64,000 nucleotides of DNA from Pedobacter miscanthi. Its GTDB lineage: Bacteria > Bacteroidota > Bacteroidia > Sphingobacteriales > Sphingobacteriaceae. Below are positions 15,773-23,449 of this stretch, piece after piece. The DNA lies in assembly GCF_003315595.1 (NCBI RefSeq), contig NZ_QNQU01000011.1, positions 160,539 to 224,538 of the forward strand, given 5' to 3'. A program made the position numbers and the translations under genes. Under the pieces are notes generated by a model. The model searched no databases and was not told where the DNA came from. It saw only the letters and a list, made by a program, of their open reading frames with translations. Position 1 is the stretch's first letter, and each line of letters begins with the position of its first letter.

Positions 15773-16213
15773 ATGACAAAACACGAAATATTAGCTAAAC
15801 TTCCTTACGGCAAATCATTTCTATTTGTTGATGAATTACTGCATGTTGACGAAAACGGCGCTAAAGGAACATTTACTTATATTGAAAACCTCTTTTTTTA
15901 TGAAGGGCATTTCAAAAATCATCCGGTTACACCTGCGGTAATCCTTGCTGAAACTATGGCTCAGATTGGCCTGGTATGTTTGGGGATTTACCTTGTTAAA
16001 GATATTGATCAGGATGTATCAGTTGCTATGACCTCAAACGCGATCGACTTTTTAAAACCGGTTTATCCAGACGAAAAAGTAACGGTAACAAGTGAGAAAA
16101 TCTATTTCAGGTTTAACAAATTAAGCTGCAAAGTTAAAATGGTAAATATGGCTGGTGAGCTAGTGTGCAAAGGAAATATTTCGGGCATGTTAATTTCAAA
16201 AGAAAATGGATAA
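15773..16213 (+). CDS. FabZ-like 3-hydroxyacyl-ACP dehydratase (PKS operon)
   Basis: 146 aa, a single hotdog fold. The catalytic motif FFYEGHFKNHPVTPAVILAE (41-60) supplies His46 and Glu60, as in FabZ/FabA, followed by TMAQIGLV. It would dehydrate 3-hydroxyacyl-ACP during chain building. It is divergent from housekeeping FabZ: the usual PVMPGVL becomes PVTPAVI. It overlaps the KS gene by 8 bases. The operon contains no ketoreductase or enoyl reductase, so the chain must borrow these from primary fatty acid synthesis or stay partly unsaturated. Confidence 0.9.
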   Translation: MTKHEILAKLPYGKSFLFVDELLHVDENGAKGTFTYIENLFFYEGHFKNHPVTPAVILAETMAQIGLVCLGIYLVKDIDQDVSVAMTSNAIDFLKPVYPDEKVTVTSEKIYFRFNKLSCKVKMVNMAGELVCKGNISGMLISKENG

Positions 16214-17480
16214 CCGGGTTGTAATTACAGGTTTAGGCGTATGTGCACCCAATGGCACTACCCTCGCTGAATTTTCCGAAGCAATTAAAAATGGGATTTC
16301 GGGTATCCGTCATCAGCCTGACCTTGAAGCTTTAAATTTCTCCTGTCAGATTGCCGGTAAACCCGAATTGAGCGAAGAACGGGTCAGCCAGTATTTTACC
16401 CCGCTCGAACTTCGCAATTTAAACAGCTCGGGCATTGTTTACGGTGTGATTGCAGGTTTAGACGCCTGGAAAGATGCTGGTTTAACCATTGAAAACAACG
16501 ATGAGCCAGATTGGAACAGCGGAACCATTTTCGGCGCCGGCACCTCTGGAATCGATAAATTCAGGTGGGCCATCAATAAAATTGATGATCTCGAAATCAG
16601 AAAACTTGGAAGCTCGGTAGTGATACAAACCATGGCCAGTGGTGTGAGCGCTTTTATCAGCGGCAAGCTCGGCCTGGGTAATCAGGTGAGCACCAATTCA
16701 TCAGCCTGTGCAACCGGTGCCGAAAGTATTTTATTGGCCTACGAAAGGATTAAAACTGGTCAGGCAACCAAAATGCTCGCCGGTAGCACCAGTGATAGTG
16801 GTCCTTATATATGGGGAGGTTTTGATGCCATGAAAGTATGTACTTTTAAACATAACCACGAACCAGAAAAAGGAAGCAGGCCGATGAGTGAAACCGCTAG
16901 TGGTTTTGTACCGGGAAGTGGTGCCGGAGCACTGGTGTTAGAATCGCTGGAAAGTGCCCTCGCCAGAGAAGCGAAAATTTATGGAGAGGTACTGGGTGGA
17001 AATATTAATTCAGGCGGACAGCGGGGATTGGGAACCATGACTGCGCCAAACCCTGTTGCCGTACAACGTTGTATAAAAGCAGCCTTACAAAATGCAGGAA
17101 TAAAAGCTTCAGAAATAGATGTGATTAATGGCCACCTTACCGCTACCACCAAAGATGCACTCGAAATAGCAAACTGGAAAGAAGCGCTACAACTACCTGC
17201 CGAACGTTTTCCTTACATCAATTCGTTGAAAGGAATGATCGGCCATTGTATTGCTGCTTCGGGAAGTATAGAATGTGTGGCTTCCATACTCGAACTTTCT
17301 GAAGGGTTTATTTTTCCGAATATTAACTGTGAAGATTTAAGTGTAGAAATTAAGACTTTAATTCCTGAAAAAAGCATTCCTCAAACCTTAATCCAGCAAC
17401 CAATTAATATATTAGCGAAAGCCAGTTTCGGATTTGGCGACATTAACGCCTGCGTTATCTTTAAAAAATATACCTCATGA
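16206..17480 (+). CDS. beta-ketoacyl-ACP synthase, FabF-like (PKS operon)
   Basis: 424 aa, thiolase fold. Catalytic Cys168 lies in NSSACATGAE. His310 sits in NGHLTATTKD, where the usual NAHGTxT has Leu for the Gly. His347 follows Lys342 in SLKGMIGHCIAASG. All three active-site positions are present, so this is an active condensing enzyme rather than a chain-length factor. N-terminal VVITGLGVCAPNG is typical of FabF-type KS. Its position between DH and ACP indicates a dedicated acyl-chain elongation unit. It overlaps the FabZ-like gene by 8 bases and the ACP gene by 4. Confidence 0.92.
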   Translation: MDNRVVITGLGVCAPNGTTLAEFSEAIKNGISGIRHQPDLEALNFSCQIAGKPELSEERVSQYFTPLELRNLNSSGIVYGVIAGLDAWKDAGLTIENNDEPDWNSGTIFGAGTSGIDKFRWAINKIDDLEIRKLGSSVVIQTMASGVSAFISGKLGLGNQVSTNSSACATGAESILLAYERIKTGQATKMLAGSTSDSGPYIWGGFDAMKVCTFKHNHEPEKGSRPMSETASGFVPGSGAGALVLESLESALAREAKIYGEVLGGNINSGGQRGLGTMTAPNPVAVQRCIKAALQNAGIKASEIDVINGHLTATTKDALEIANWKEALQLPAERFPYINSLKGMIGHCIAASGSIECVASILELSEGFIFPNINCEDLSVEIKTLIPEKSIPQTLIQQPINILAKASFGFGDINACVIFKKYTS

Positions 17481-17740
17481 ATAAAGAACAGATTATCGAT
17501 GCCCTAAAAACCATCGTACAACCCTACAGCGAAGAAACCTCAGCTTTGGCACATATCGATGAAAACACTGATTTTATTAATGATTTAAAAATAAATTCAG
17601 CCAACCTGGTTGATATTATCCTGGATATTGAAGAAAAATTTAACATTGAAATAGACAATGATTCGATGGCAAAAATGCTCAACGTAAAAGCCACAACAGA
17701 TATCATAGCAGCAAAACTGGAAGCGCGTGCTGGGCAATGA
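17477..17740 (+). CDS. acyl carrier protein with atypical NSA attachment motif
   Basis: 87 aa, acidic, four-helix ACP pattern. The phosphopantetheine serine is Ser41 in DLKINSANLVDIIL, where the canonical DSL reads NSA. Hydrophobic positions of helix II (LVDIILDIEEKFNIEI) are conserved. The start overlaps the KS stop (ATGA) and the 3' end overlaps the phosphopantetheinyl transferase start by 14 bases, so the carrier and its activator are translationally coupled. It presumably tethers the growing acyl chain and hands it to the type III PKS. Direct transfer from ACP rather than CoA is inference. Confidence 0.92.
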   Translation: MNKEQIIDALKTIVQPYSEETSALAHIDENTDFINDLKINSANLVDIILDIEEKFNIEIDNDSMAKMLNVKATTDIIAAKLEARAGQ

Positions 17741-18200
17741 TATTGTTGATTTAGAGCTGGCCAAAACCCAGAGCAACTGGCGGCGTAAAAACTACCTGGA
17801 TAAGATTTTTACAACCGAAGAACAATTACTCATTTCTGATGCAGAAAATCCCGATATGATGGTGTGGTTACTTTGGAGTATGAAAGAATCGGCCTATAAA
17901 ATCCATAACCGTAAAACCGGTATCCGTGATTTTGCGCCAAAAAGTCTAAATTGCACTATTCACCCTAACACTTATGGCGAGGTAAATATTGACGGCGATA
18001 CCTATTTCACAAAAAGCAGTTTACAAACTGCATTTGTACATACTATCGCTTCTTCAAATTGCCATCAACTGGAGAAAATTAAGATTGCTATTTACGAATC
18101 ACCGAATCATCTTTTCGATTACAAAAGTACCAATCCGGGTTGTGTAAGTCATCATGGAAGGTATTTGGCTTTGGTGTATGAAGCATTGCAACTATCATAG
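17727..18200 (+). CDS. 4'-phosphopantetheinyl transferase superfamily protein
   Basis: 157 aa from GTG 17727 (MLGNDIVDLELAK). ATG alternatives would cut the family's first motif. Motifs: GNDIVDL (3-9) with the Mg-binding Asp, and WLLWSMKESAYK at about 47-58 with the WxxKEAxxK signature. It transfers phosphopantetheine from CoA to the serine of an ACP. Being coupled to the ACP gene by a 14-base overlap, it most likely activates that atypical carrier. It is last in the operon; a TTCGTG-gaga-CACGAA stem (18204-18219) follows but lacks a clear T-tract. Confidence 0.9.
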   Translation: MLGNDIVDLELAKTQSNWRRKNYLDKIFTTEEQLLISDAENPDMMVWLLWSMKESAYKIHNRKTGIRDFAPKSLNCTIHPNTYGEVNIDGDTYFTKSSLQTAFVHTIASSNCHQLEKIKIAIYESPNHLFDYKSTNPGCVSHHGRYLALVYEALQLS

Positions 18201-18256
18201 TGATTCGTGGAGACACGAACCACGACAGTTTAGGCACGAACCATGGCAACAAGTAA

Positions 18257-18715
18257 TTATTGCATAAAAATTAATTGATAAAGATTATATACCGAATGAA
18301 GTATAGCCACCCACATGAAAGCACTCTTTCTGTTGTCTACACAATACAGATAGAAATAATTTAAAATACTCCCCATAAAGCACATCACAACAATATACAT
18401 CCAGCTATAATAGTGGCTTAACCCAAAAATAAGTGTCGGTATCAATAACCTAAACAAGGAATTATGAACTTTAATTAACCGGAGCGCATGATACGGTACA
18501 TATTGGAAAACAAGTGTTTCTAAAAAAGGCACGATGAATACTACGGTTAAAAAAATAAATTTTTTATCCTCGTTTTCGAATGGATTAGAATTTTTAGCAT
18601 CAATTGAAAAAAGTATAGAAATATAGCTGAATAAATAACTGAAAAATATTTTCAGCAACAGGCATGATAAGAATACAATGTAAAATTTTATACTTTTCCT
18701 GGTAAACAAATTCAT
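18257..18715 (-). CDS. divergent CPBP-family intramembrane protein
   Basis: 152 aa, with four or five hydrophobic helices. It resembles the CPBP (CAAX protease / bacteriocin-processing, 'Abi') family. Motif 2 FGLSHYYSW (FxxxH) and motif 3 HSVYNL (HxxxN) are present. Motif 1, normally EExxxR, is degenerate here: VPFLETLVFQYVPY, with one Glu and Gln for Arg. Activity as an intramembrane protease is therefore uncertain. It is shorter than most members (about 220 aa) and lies next to a decayed ABC transporter. Many CPBP genes sit beside peptide or bacteriocin transporters, so the two may have been one unit. Low-GC composition compared with its neighbours. Confidence 0.65.
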   Translation of the reverse strand: MNLFTRKSIKFYIVFLSCLLLKIFFSYLFSYISILFSIDAKNSNPFENEDKKFIFLTVVFIVPFLETLVFQYVPYHALRLIKVHNSLFRLLIPTLIFGLSHYYSWMYIVVMCFMGSILNYFYLYCVDNRKSAFMWVAILHSVYNLYQLIFMQ

Positions 18716-18732
18716 AAGGTTAAGGCCAATAT

Positions 18733-18767
18733 AAAAAAGCCGTATTAAAATATTATACGACTTTTTT
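18733..18767 (-). terminator. intrinsic terminator after ABC pseudogene
   Basis: AAAAAGCCGTAT and ATACGACTTTTT pair with one mismatch around an AT loop. Read leftward it ends transcripts arriving from the broken ABC gene, just upstream of the CPBP start. Confidence 0.6.
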
Positions 18768-18822
18768 ATTTGAAGATACTGTTCTTAAGTGATAGTGATG
18801 TTATTTTGTGAGCAGGTTTAAT

Positions 18823-19149
18823 TTATTTGGTCATCATATTGCCATTTACCAATATTGATAAGGGTTTTACTAAATCGAGCAGATCATCATCTCCAAACTG
18901 CTGTTTCTATAAATTGGCATAATGCCCGTTTGCAACAATCATTTCGGCATGGCTTCCTTCTTCTACTACCTTTCCTTTATTCAGTAAAATGATTTTATCG
19001 GCTTTTCTAATCGCAGGCAAGCGGTGGGCGATGATGATAATTGTTTTCTTTTGTGCCTGCAATAACCCTATCGTGCGTTATACATATTGCTCAGAAGCCG
19101 TGTCCAATGAAGGAGTAGCTTCATCCAAAATCAAAATTTCGGGATTACG
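18823..19149 (-). pseudogene. ABC transporter ATP-binding fragment with two stops
   Basis: Translated leftward, this is the last third of an exporter-type ABC ATPase. It has Walker B and D-loop (EILILDEATPSLDTASE), the H-loop (TIIIIAHRL), KADKIILLNKGKVVEEGSHAEM and a C-terminal tail, ending at TAA 18823-18825. Two in-frame stops interrupt it: TAA at 19078-19080, probably from CAA, and TAG at 18907-18909, probably from TGG. Both are single transitions. Walker A and the LSGGQ signature are missing, since similarity ends abruptly at 19149. It was probably an MsbA-like or peptide/bacteriocin exporter. Confidence 0.85.
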
Positions 19150-19281
19150 GTACCAGGTAATAAAATTACCTCAATAGACGGAAACCGTATCATACTAAAA
19201 GGAATTTCAGCAGAGATACTCATTGGTGAAACTTACCGGAAGGATTTTCTGGATGTAATGAAGCAGAAGCTGATATGTTGA
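19150..19281 (+). pseudogene. orphan C-terminal coding remnant fused to ABC fragment
   Basis: Immediately to the right of the ABC remnant, and on the opposite strand, an open frame of 43 codons reads like protein: PGNKITSIDGNRIILKG..., then SAEILIGETYRKDF and a stop at 19279-19281. It has no start codon at its left edge. The most economical reading is a deletion or rearrangement that joined the tail of an unrelated gene to the truncated ABC gene. Family not recognised. Confidence 0.45.
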
Positions 19282-19300
19282 GCAAAGGGCAGAGAGCAAA

Positions 19301-19393
19301 GCGTTAGGCGTTAGGCGTTAGGCGTTAGGCGTTAGGCGTTAGGCGTTAGGCGTTAGGCGTTAGGCGTTAGGCGTTAGGCGTTAGGAGTTAGGC
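19301..19393. repeat. tandem heptamer array (GGCGTTA)n, about 13 copies
   Basis: Near-perfect repeats of the 7-mer GGCGTTA, with one variant unit (GGAGTTA) near the right end. The length is not a multiple of 3 per unit and there is no ORF; the array is purely intergenic. Confidence 0.97.
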
Positions 19394-19524
19394 GAAGGTA
19401 TTGCTACTTTTAATTATTTGCTAAAAAGCAGCGTCATTTTTCTGCGAATTCTGTGGGAAATATGAATGTAACAACTTTAAAGTCTTTTAACTTAGATTTA
19501 AAAATAACATATTAAAAGGTCTTT

Positions 19525-19560
19525 CCCGAGATAGATCTCTCCACTACGGTCGAGATGACG
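19525..19560. repeat. REP-like element, partial copy 2
   Basis: Only the right half is present: CCCGAGATAGATCTCTCCAC, then CGGTCGAGATGACG. Just to its right, 19574-19604 holds an inverted copy of the CACGGATT-type spacer motif. Confidence 0.75.
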
Positions 19561-19743
19561 ATCTGCATGGCTATTCTGTGTAAATCCGTGCTTTCCGTGG
19601 CAAAATAAGCTAAAGGATAAGTAATCTGTGGAATCAAACCCCAAATCAACTGCATTTTAACCATAACTTCCTTAAAATTATCCGCTTCGCAACTCAATTG
19701 CACACACAAACGTTTGCCCTATTTTCTTTATAGAATTATAGAA

Positions 19744-19771
19744 TTGCCTAGCTCAAAAAGCCTTATCTTTG
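19744..19771 (+). promoter_or_regulatory. promoter of pruA
   Basis: TTG at 19744-19746, a 17-base spacer, then TATCTTTG (19764-19771), an exact Bacteroidota TAnnTTTG -7 element. The start codon is 23 bases downstream. Confidence 0.7.
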
Positions 19772-19793
19772 CGCAAATCATAAAAAATAAAAT

Positions 19794-21428
19794 ATGCTTA
19801 AAGGATTTTTTAACGTACCCACTCCGGTAAACGAACCTATATTAAATTATGGCCCAGGCAGTAAAGAACGTGCACTTTTAAAAGAAGCACTTGCAGAAGC
19901 CCGCGCTCAGCAACAGGATATTCCGATGTATATTGGCGGTAAGCAAGTTCATACAGCCAAAAAAGGTAAAGTTGTTCCTCCACACGATCACCAACATATT
20001 TTAGCCCAATTCAGCATTGGCGATAAAACACATATTACACAAGCCATTGAGGCTGCATTAGCTGCAAAACAAGACTGGGAAAACCTGGCTTGGGAACACC
20101 GCGCTGCGATTTTCTTAAAAGCTGCAGATTTGATTGCCGGTAAATACCGTTATAAATTAAACGCTGCCACTATGTTGGGGCAAAGCAAAAATGCTTATCA
20201 GGCAGAAATTGACGCCGCTTGCGAACTAATCGATTTCTTACGTTTTAACGTAAGCTACATGGCCGATATTTACAAGCAACAACCTCCTGTTTCGCCTCGT
20301 GGAAGCTGGAACCGTGTAGAACAGCGCCCGTTAGAAGGTTTTGTGTTCGCCCTTACCCCTTTCAACTTTACGGCAATTGCCGCTAACTTGCCTGCATCTG
20401 CAGCAATGATGGGTAACGTTGTGGTATGGAAACCAGCAGATACACAGGTTTATGCAGCCAACCTTTTAATGGAAATTTTCCGCGAAGCGGGTGTACCTGA
20501 TGGCGTAATCAATCTGGTTTATGCCGATGGTCCTGAAACGGGCGATGTTATATTTAACCACCCTGATTTTGCAGGTATCCACTTTACAGGATCAACCAAA
20601 GTATTCCAGGAAATCTGGAAAACAATCGGAACAAACATCCACAAATACAAATCATATCCACGCATCGTGGGCGAAACCGGTGGTAAAGATTTTATCCTTG
20701 TTCACCCGTCTGCACAAACAAAAGTAGCCAGTACAGCAATTGTTCGCGGTGCATTCGAATACCAGGGACAGAAATGTTCTGCAGCAAGTCGTGTGTACAT
20801 TGCAGAAAGCCTTTGGCCTGAAATTAAAGAACAGATGTTAGCCGATCTTGCCACTTTTAAAATGGGTGGAACTGAAGATTTCAGCAATTTTATCAATGCC
20901 GTTATCGATGAGCGTTCTTTTGATAAATTGGCTAAATACATCGATCAGGCAAAACAGGATCAGGGTGTAGAAATTATTGCCGGTGGTAACTATGATAAAT
21001 CTAAAGGTTATTTCATCGAACCGACTATTTTAGTGGTTGATGATCCGAAATATACCACCATGAGCGAAGAATTATTCGGTCCGGTTTTAACCGTTTATGT
21101 TTATGCGGATAAAGATTTTGATCAGGTTTTAGAATTAATCGATACCACTTCTCCTTATGCTTTAACTGGTGCTTTAATTGCGCAAGACAGGTATGCAATT
21201 GAAAAAGCAAGTCATGCATTGCGTAATTCGGCAGGTAACTTCTACATCAACGATAAATGTACTGGTGCCGTTGTAGGTCAGCAGCCATTTGGTGGTGCAA
21301 GAGGTTCGGGTACTAATGATAAAGCCGGATCGATGATCAATTTATTGCGTTGGGTTTCTCCACGTACCATTAAAGAGGTTTTCGAATCGCCAACTGATTA
21401 CCGTTATCCTTTCTTAGCAGAAGATTAA
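19794..21428 (+). CDS. pruA: L-glutamate gamma-semialdehyde (1-pyrroline-5-carboxylate) dehydrogenase
   Basis: 544 aa. It oxidises glutamate semialdehyde (from P5C) to glutamate with NAD+, the second step of proline catabolism. It is the stand-alone form, without a proline dehydrogenase domain. Aldehyde dehydrogenase features: NAD-site TPFNFTAIAANLPASAAMMGN (188-208), FTGSTKVF (264-271), the general base Glu294 in VGETGGKD and the nucleophile Cys328 in YQGQKCSAAS. The N-terminal GFFNVPTPVNEP is typical of the eukaryote-like P5CDH clade found in Bacteroidota. Monocistronic, with its own promoter and terminator. No proline dehydrogenase lies nearby. Confidence 0.96.
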   Translation: MLKGFFNVPTPVNEPILNYGPGSKERALLKEALAEARAQQQDIPMYIGGKQVHTAKKGKVVPPHDHQHILAQFSIGDKTHITQAIEAALAAKQDWENLAWEHRAAIFLKAADLIAGKYRYKLNAATMLGQSKNAYQAEIDAACELIDFLRFNVSYMADIYKQQPPVSPRGSWNRVEQRPLEGFVFALTPFNFTAIAANLPASAAMMGNVVVWKPADTQVYAANLLMEIFREAGVPDGVINLVYADGPETGDVIFNHPDFAGIHFTGSTKVFQEIWKTIGTNIHKYKSYPRIVGETGGKDFILVHPSAQTKVASTAIVRGAFEYQGQKCSAASRVYIAESLWPEIKEQMLADLATFKMGGTEDFSNFINAVIDERSFDKLAKYIDQAKQDQGVEIIAGGNYDKSKGYFIEPTILVVDDPKYTTMSEELFGPVLTVYVYADKDFDQVLELIDTTSPYALTGALIAQDRYAIEKASHALRNSAGNFYINDKCTGAVVGQQPFGGARGSGTNDKAGSMINLLRWVSPRTIKEVFESPTDYRYPFLAED

Positions 21429-21441
21429 TATTTACCATATT

Positions 21442-21473
21442 AAAGGCCAGGCAATTATTGTTTGGCCTTTTTT
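21442..21473 (+). terminator. intrinsic terminator of pruA
   Basis: AAAGGCC(A) pairs with (T)GGCCTTT, followed by a run of T to 21473. The run overlaps alternative upstream starts of the sulfatase, which argues for its ATG at 21501. Confidence 0.85.
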
Positions 21474-21500
21474 ATGCCTAACCGAAGACCTTTTCTAACC

Positions 21501-23006
21501 ATGAGCCACAGATTTTTACTTTCCTTTTTTTTTTTAGCAAGTTTTAACTTTTACGCATCTGCCCAAAAGAAGCCCAACGTTATCATCATCTATGCAGATG
21601 ATTTAGGTTATGGCGACCTGAGCTGTTATGGTGCCACAAAGATAAAAACCCCAAATATCGATGCATTGGCCAAAAACGGAATAAAGTTTACCAATGGCCA
21701 CGCTACGGCTTCTACCTGTACCCCTTCGCGTTATTCGTTAATGACTGGAAGATATGCCTGGCGTAAAAAAGGTACGGGGATTTTACCTGGCGATGCGGCA
21801 TTAATTGTACCAACCGATAATAGTTCCCTTCCTTCAGTTTTCCAGCAAGCTGGTTACAAAACAGGGTTGGTTGGCAAATGGCATTTAGGTTTGGGTACTG
21901 CGGTAGAAAAAGACTGGAATAAAGAGGTAAAACCCGGACCAAAAGAAGTTGGGTTTGATTATTCGTTCATTTTTCCGGCTACTGCCGATAGGGTTCCAAC
22001 GGTTTTTATGGAAAATCAACTCGTGGTAGGTTTAGATCCCAATGATCCGATAAAGGTTGATTATAAGAATCCGATAGGAACAGATCCGACAGGAAAAGAA
22101 CATCCCGAACTGTTGAAAATGCCGGCAGAAGCAAATCATGGTCATAACATGACGATTGTAAACGGTGTTGGCCGCATTGGTTATATGCAGGGCGGCAAAC
22201 TGGCGCGTTGGACTGACGAGGAATTGCCCTTCACTTTTTTAACCAAAGCCAAAAACTTTATCGAAGACAATAAGGAGCAACCATTTTTTCTTTACTATGC
22301 CTTAACAGAGCCACATGTACCACGTTTACCAGCCACTATGTTTAAAGGTAAAAGCGAACTCGGTTACCGAGGCGACGTAATTTTACAACTCGACTGGGCT
22401 GTTGGCGAAATCACGAAACAATTGAAATACCTGGGTCTGGATAAAAATACGATGATTATTTTTAGCAGCGATAACGGTCCGGTGATTATGGATGGTTACG
22501 AAGACCAGGGTGCTGAAAAGTTAAATGGCCATACACCGTCCGGACCATTGCGTGGCGGAAAGTATAGCATTTTAGAAGGGGGCACCCGCGAACCCTTTAT
22601 CATTTCGTGGCCGGCAAAGATTAAACCGGGTGTTTCTGATGCTTTGGTTTCACAGATTGATTTTTTAGCTTCATTTGCCAGTTTCTTTAACGTTGAAAGC
22701 AAAAATGCGATAGACAGTAAAAATATGTGGAATGCCTTAACCGGGAAAGATGCAAAAGGAAGAGACTTTTTTATCGAACAGAGTAATCAACTGGCCATCG
22801 TAAAGGACAACTGGAAATACATCCGGCCATCAAAAGGAGAAGCTTATTATAAACTCACCCATACCGATAGCGGCAACCTGCCAGGCGCTCAATTGTACAA
22901 TTTAAGTGAGGATCTTGGTGAAAAAAATAACCTGGCATTAAAATACCCTGAGAAGGTAAAAGAACTGGAAGCTTTATTAAGTGTAGAGGAAGCGAGATCG
23001 AAGTAA
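21501..23006 (+). CDS. secreted sulfatase (arylsulfatase family)
   Basis: 501 aa from ATG 21501, giving the signal peptide MSHRFLLSFFFLASFNFYASAQ. Upstream TTG 21462 and ATG 21474 fall in the pruA terminator. Metal site YADDLGYGD (31-39). The formylglycine site is C73-T-P-S-R77 in STCTPSRYSLMTGR, the Cys-type sulfatase signature requiring an anaerobic-type or FGE maturase elsewhere. Later motifs are GKWHLG, SSDNGP and GGKYSILEGGTREP. It hydrolyses sulfate esters of glycans in the periplasm. Lying upstream of a fucose-type locus, a sulfated fucose- or galactose-containing substrate is plausible, but the S1 subfamily cannot be assigned by eye. Confidence 0.92.
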   Translation: MSHRFLLSFFFLASFNFYASAQKKPNVIIIYADDLGYGDLSCYGATKIKTPNIDALAKNGIKFTNGHATASTCTPSRYSLMTGRYAWRKKGTGILPGDAALIVPTDNSSLPSVFQQAGYKTGLVGKWHLGLGTAVEKDWNKEVKPGPKEVGFDYSFIFPATADRVPTVFMENQLVVGLDPNDPIKVDYKNPIGTDPTGKEHPELLKMPAEANHGHNMTIVNGVGRIGYMQGGKLARWTDEELPFTFLTKAKNFIEDNKEQPFFLYYALTEPHVPRLPATMFKGKSELGYRGDVILQLDWAVGEITKQLKYLGLDKNTMIIFSSDNGPVIMDGYEDQGAEKLNGHTPSGPLRGGKYSILEGGTREPFIISWPAKIKPGVSDALVSQIDFLASFASFFNVESKNAIDSKNMWNALTGKDAKGRDFFIEQSNQLAIVKDNWKYIRPSKGEAYYKLTHTDSGNLPGAQLYNLSEDLGEKNNLALKYPEKVKELEALLSVEEARSK

Positions 23007-23449
23007 TCTCTGGATCATCATTCCCGCGCATAATCCATCTGCACCCTGCAACCAGGCCTAGGATATGATGGAAGGAGAAAACGTTAAAGCTTTGGTAATA
23101 TCTCTTCCCCCCGCACTGTCCAGAGGCAGCACGCCCTCCCCGATCTTTCATCGGGGGCTTGTGCTGACGATGTAAAAAGCTTTGACGAATTTATCCGACA
23201 TCATATCTTAGCCTTGATTGTTTGTTTCTTTATCATCAAGGATAAAGAAAGAGCCCTTCGGCGGCGGTGAGCCGAGGCAAGACTGTGCTGATGGGGAAAA
23301 AGAAGATTAAAAAATAAGAATTGGAGTAATAACTACAAAGATCCTTCAACTCCGCTCAGGATTGACAGTTGTAAGGAAGATTTTTCGAGATAGATTTCTC
23401 CACTACGTTACACTCCGGTCGAAATGACGATCACTTATAATAAATCTCC
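23007..23449. other. gene-free spacer with hairpins and repeat fragments
   Basis: Holds a CCCCGAT-loop-ATCGGGG hairpin at about 23139-23158, a TTCTTTATC/GATAAAGAA inverted repeat at about 23225-23250, the phrase CCTTCGGCGGCGGTGAGCCG, and at the right end a partial REP copy. No coding capacity beyond shadows. It lies between convergent genes (sulfatase, AraC). Confidence 0.6.
23384..23429. repeat. REP-like element, partial copy 3
   Basis: Right half of the family: TTCGAGATAGATTTCTCCAC, then CTCCGGTCGAAATGACG. Confidence 0.75.

Noticed and set aside
19301..19393. CRISPR array
   Set aside because: The repeats are contiguous 7-mers without spacers, and no cas gene is in the window.
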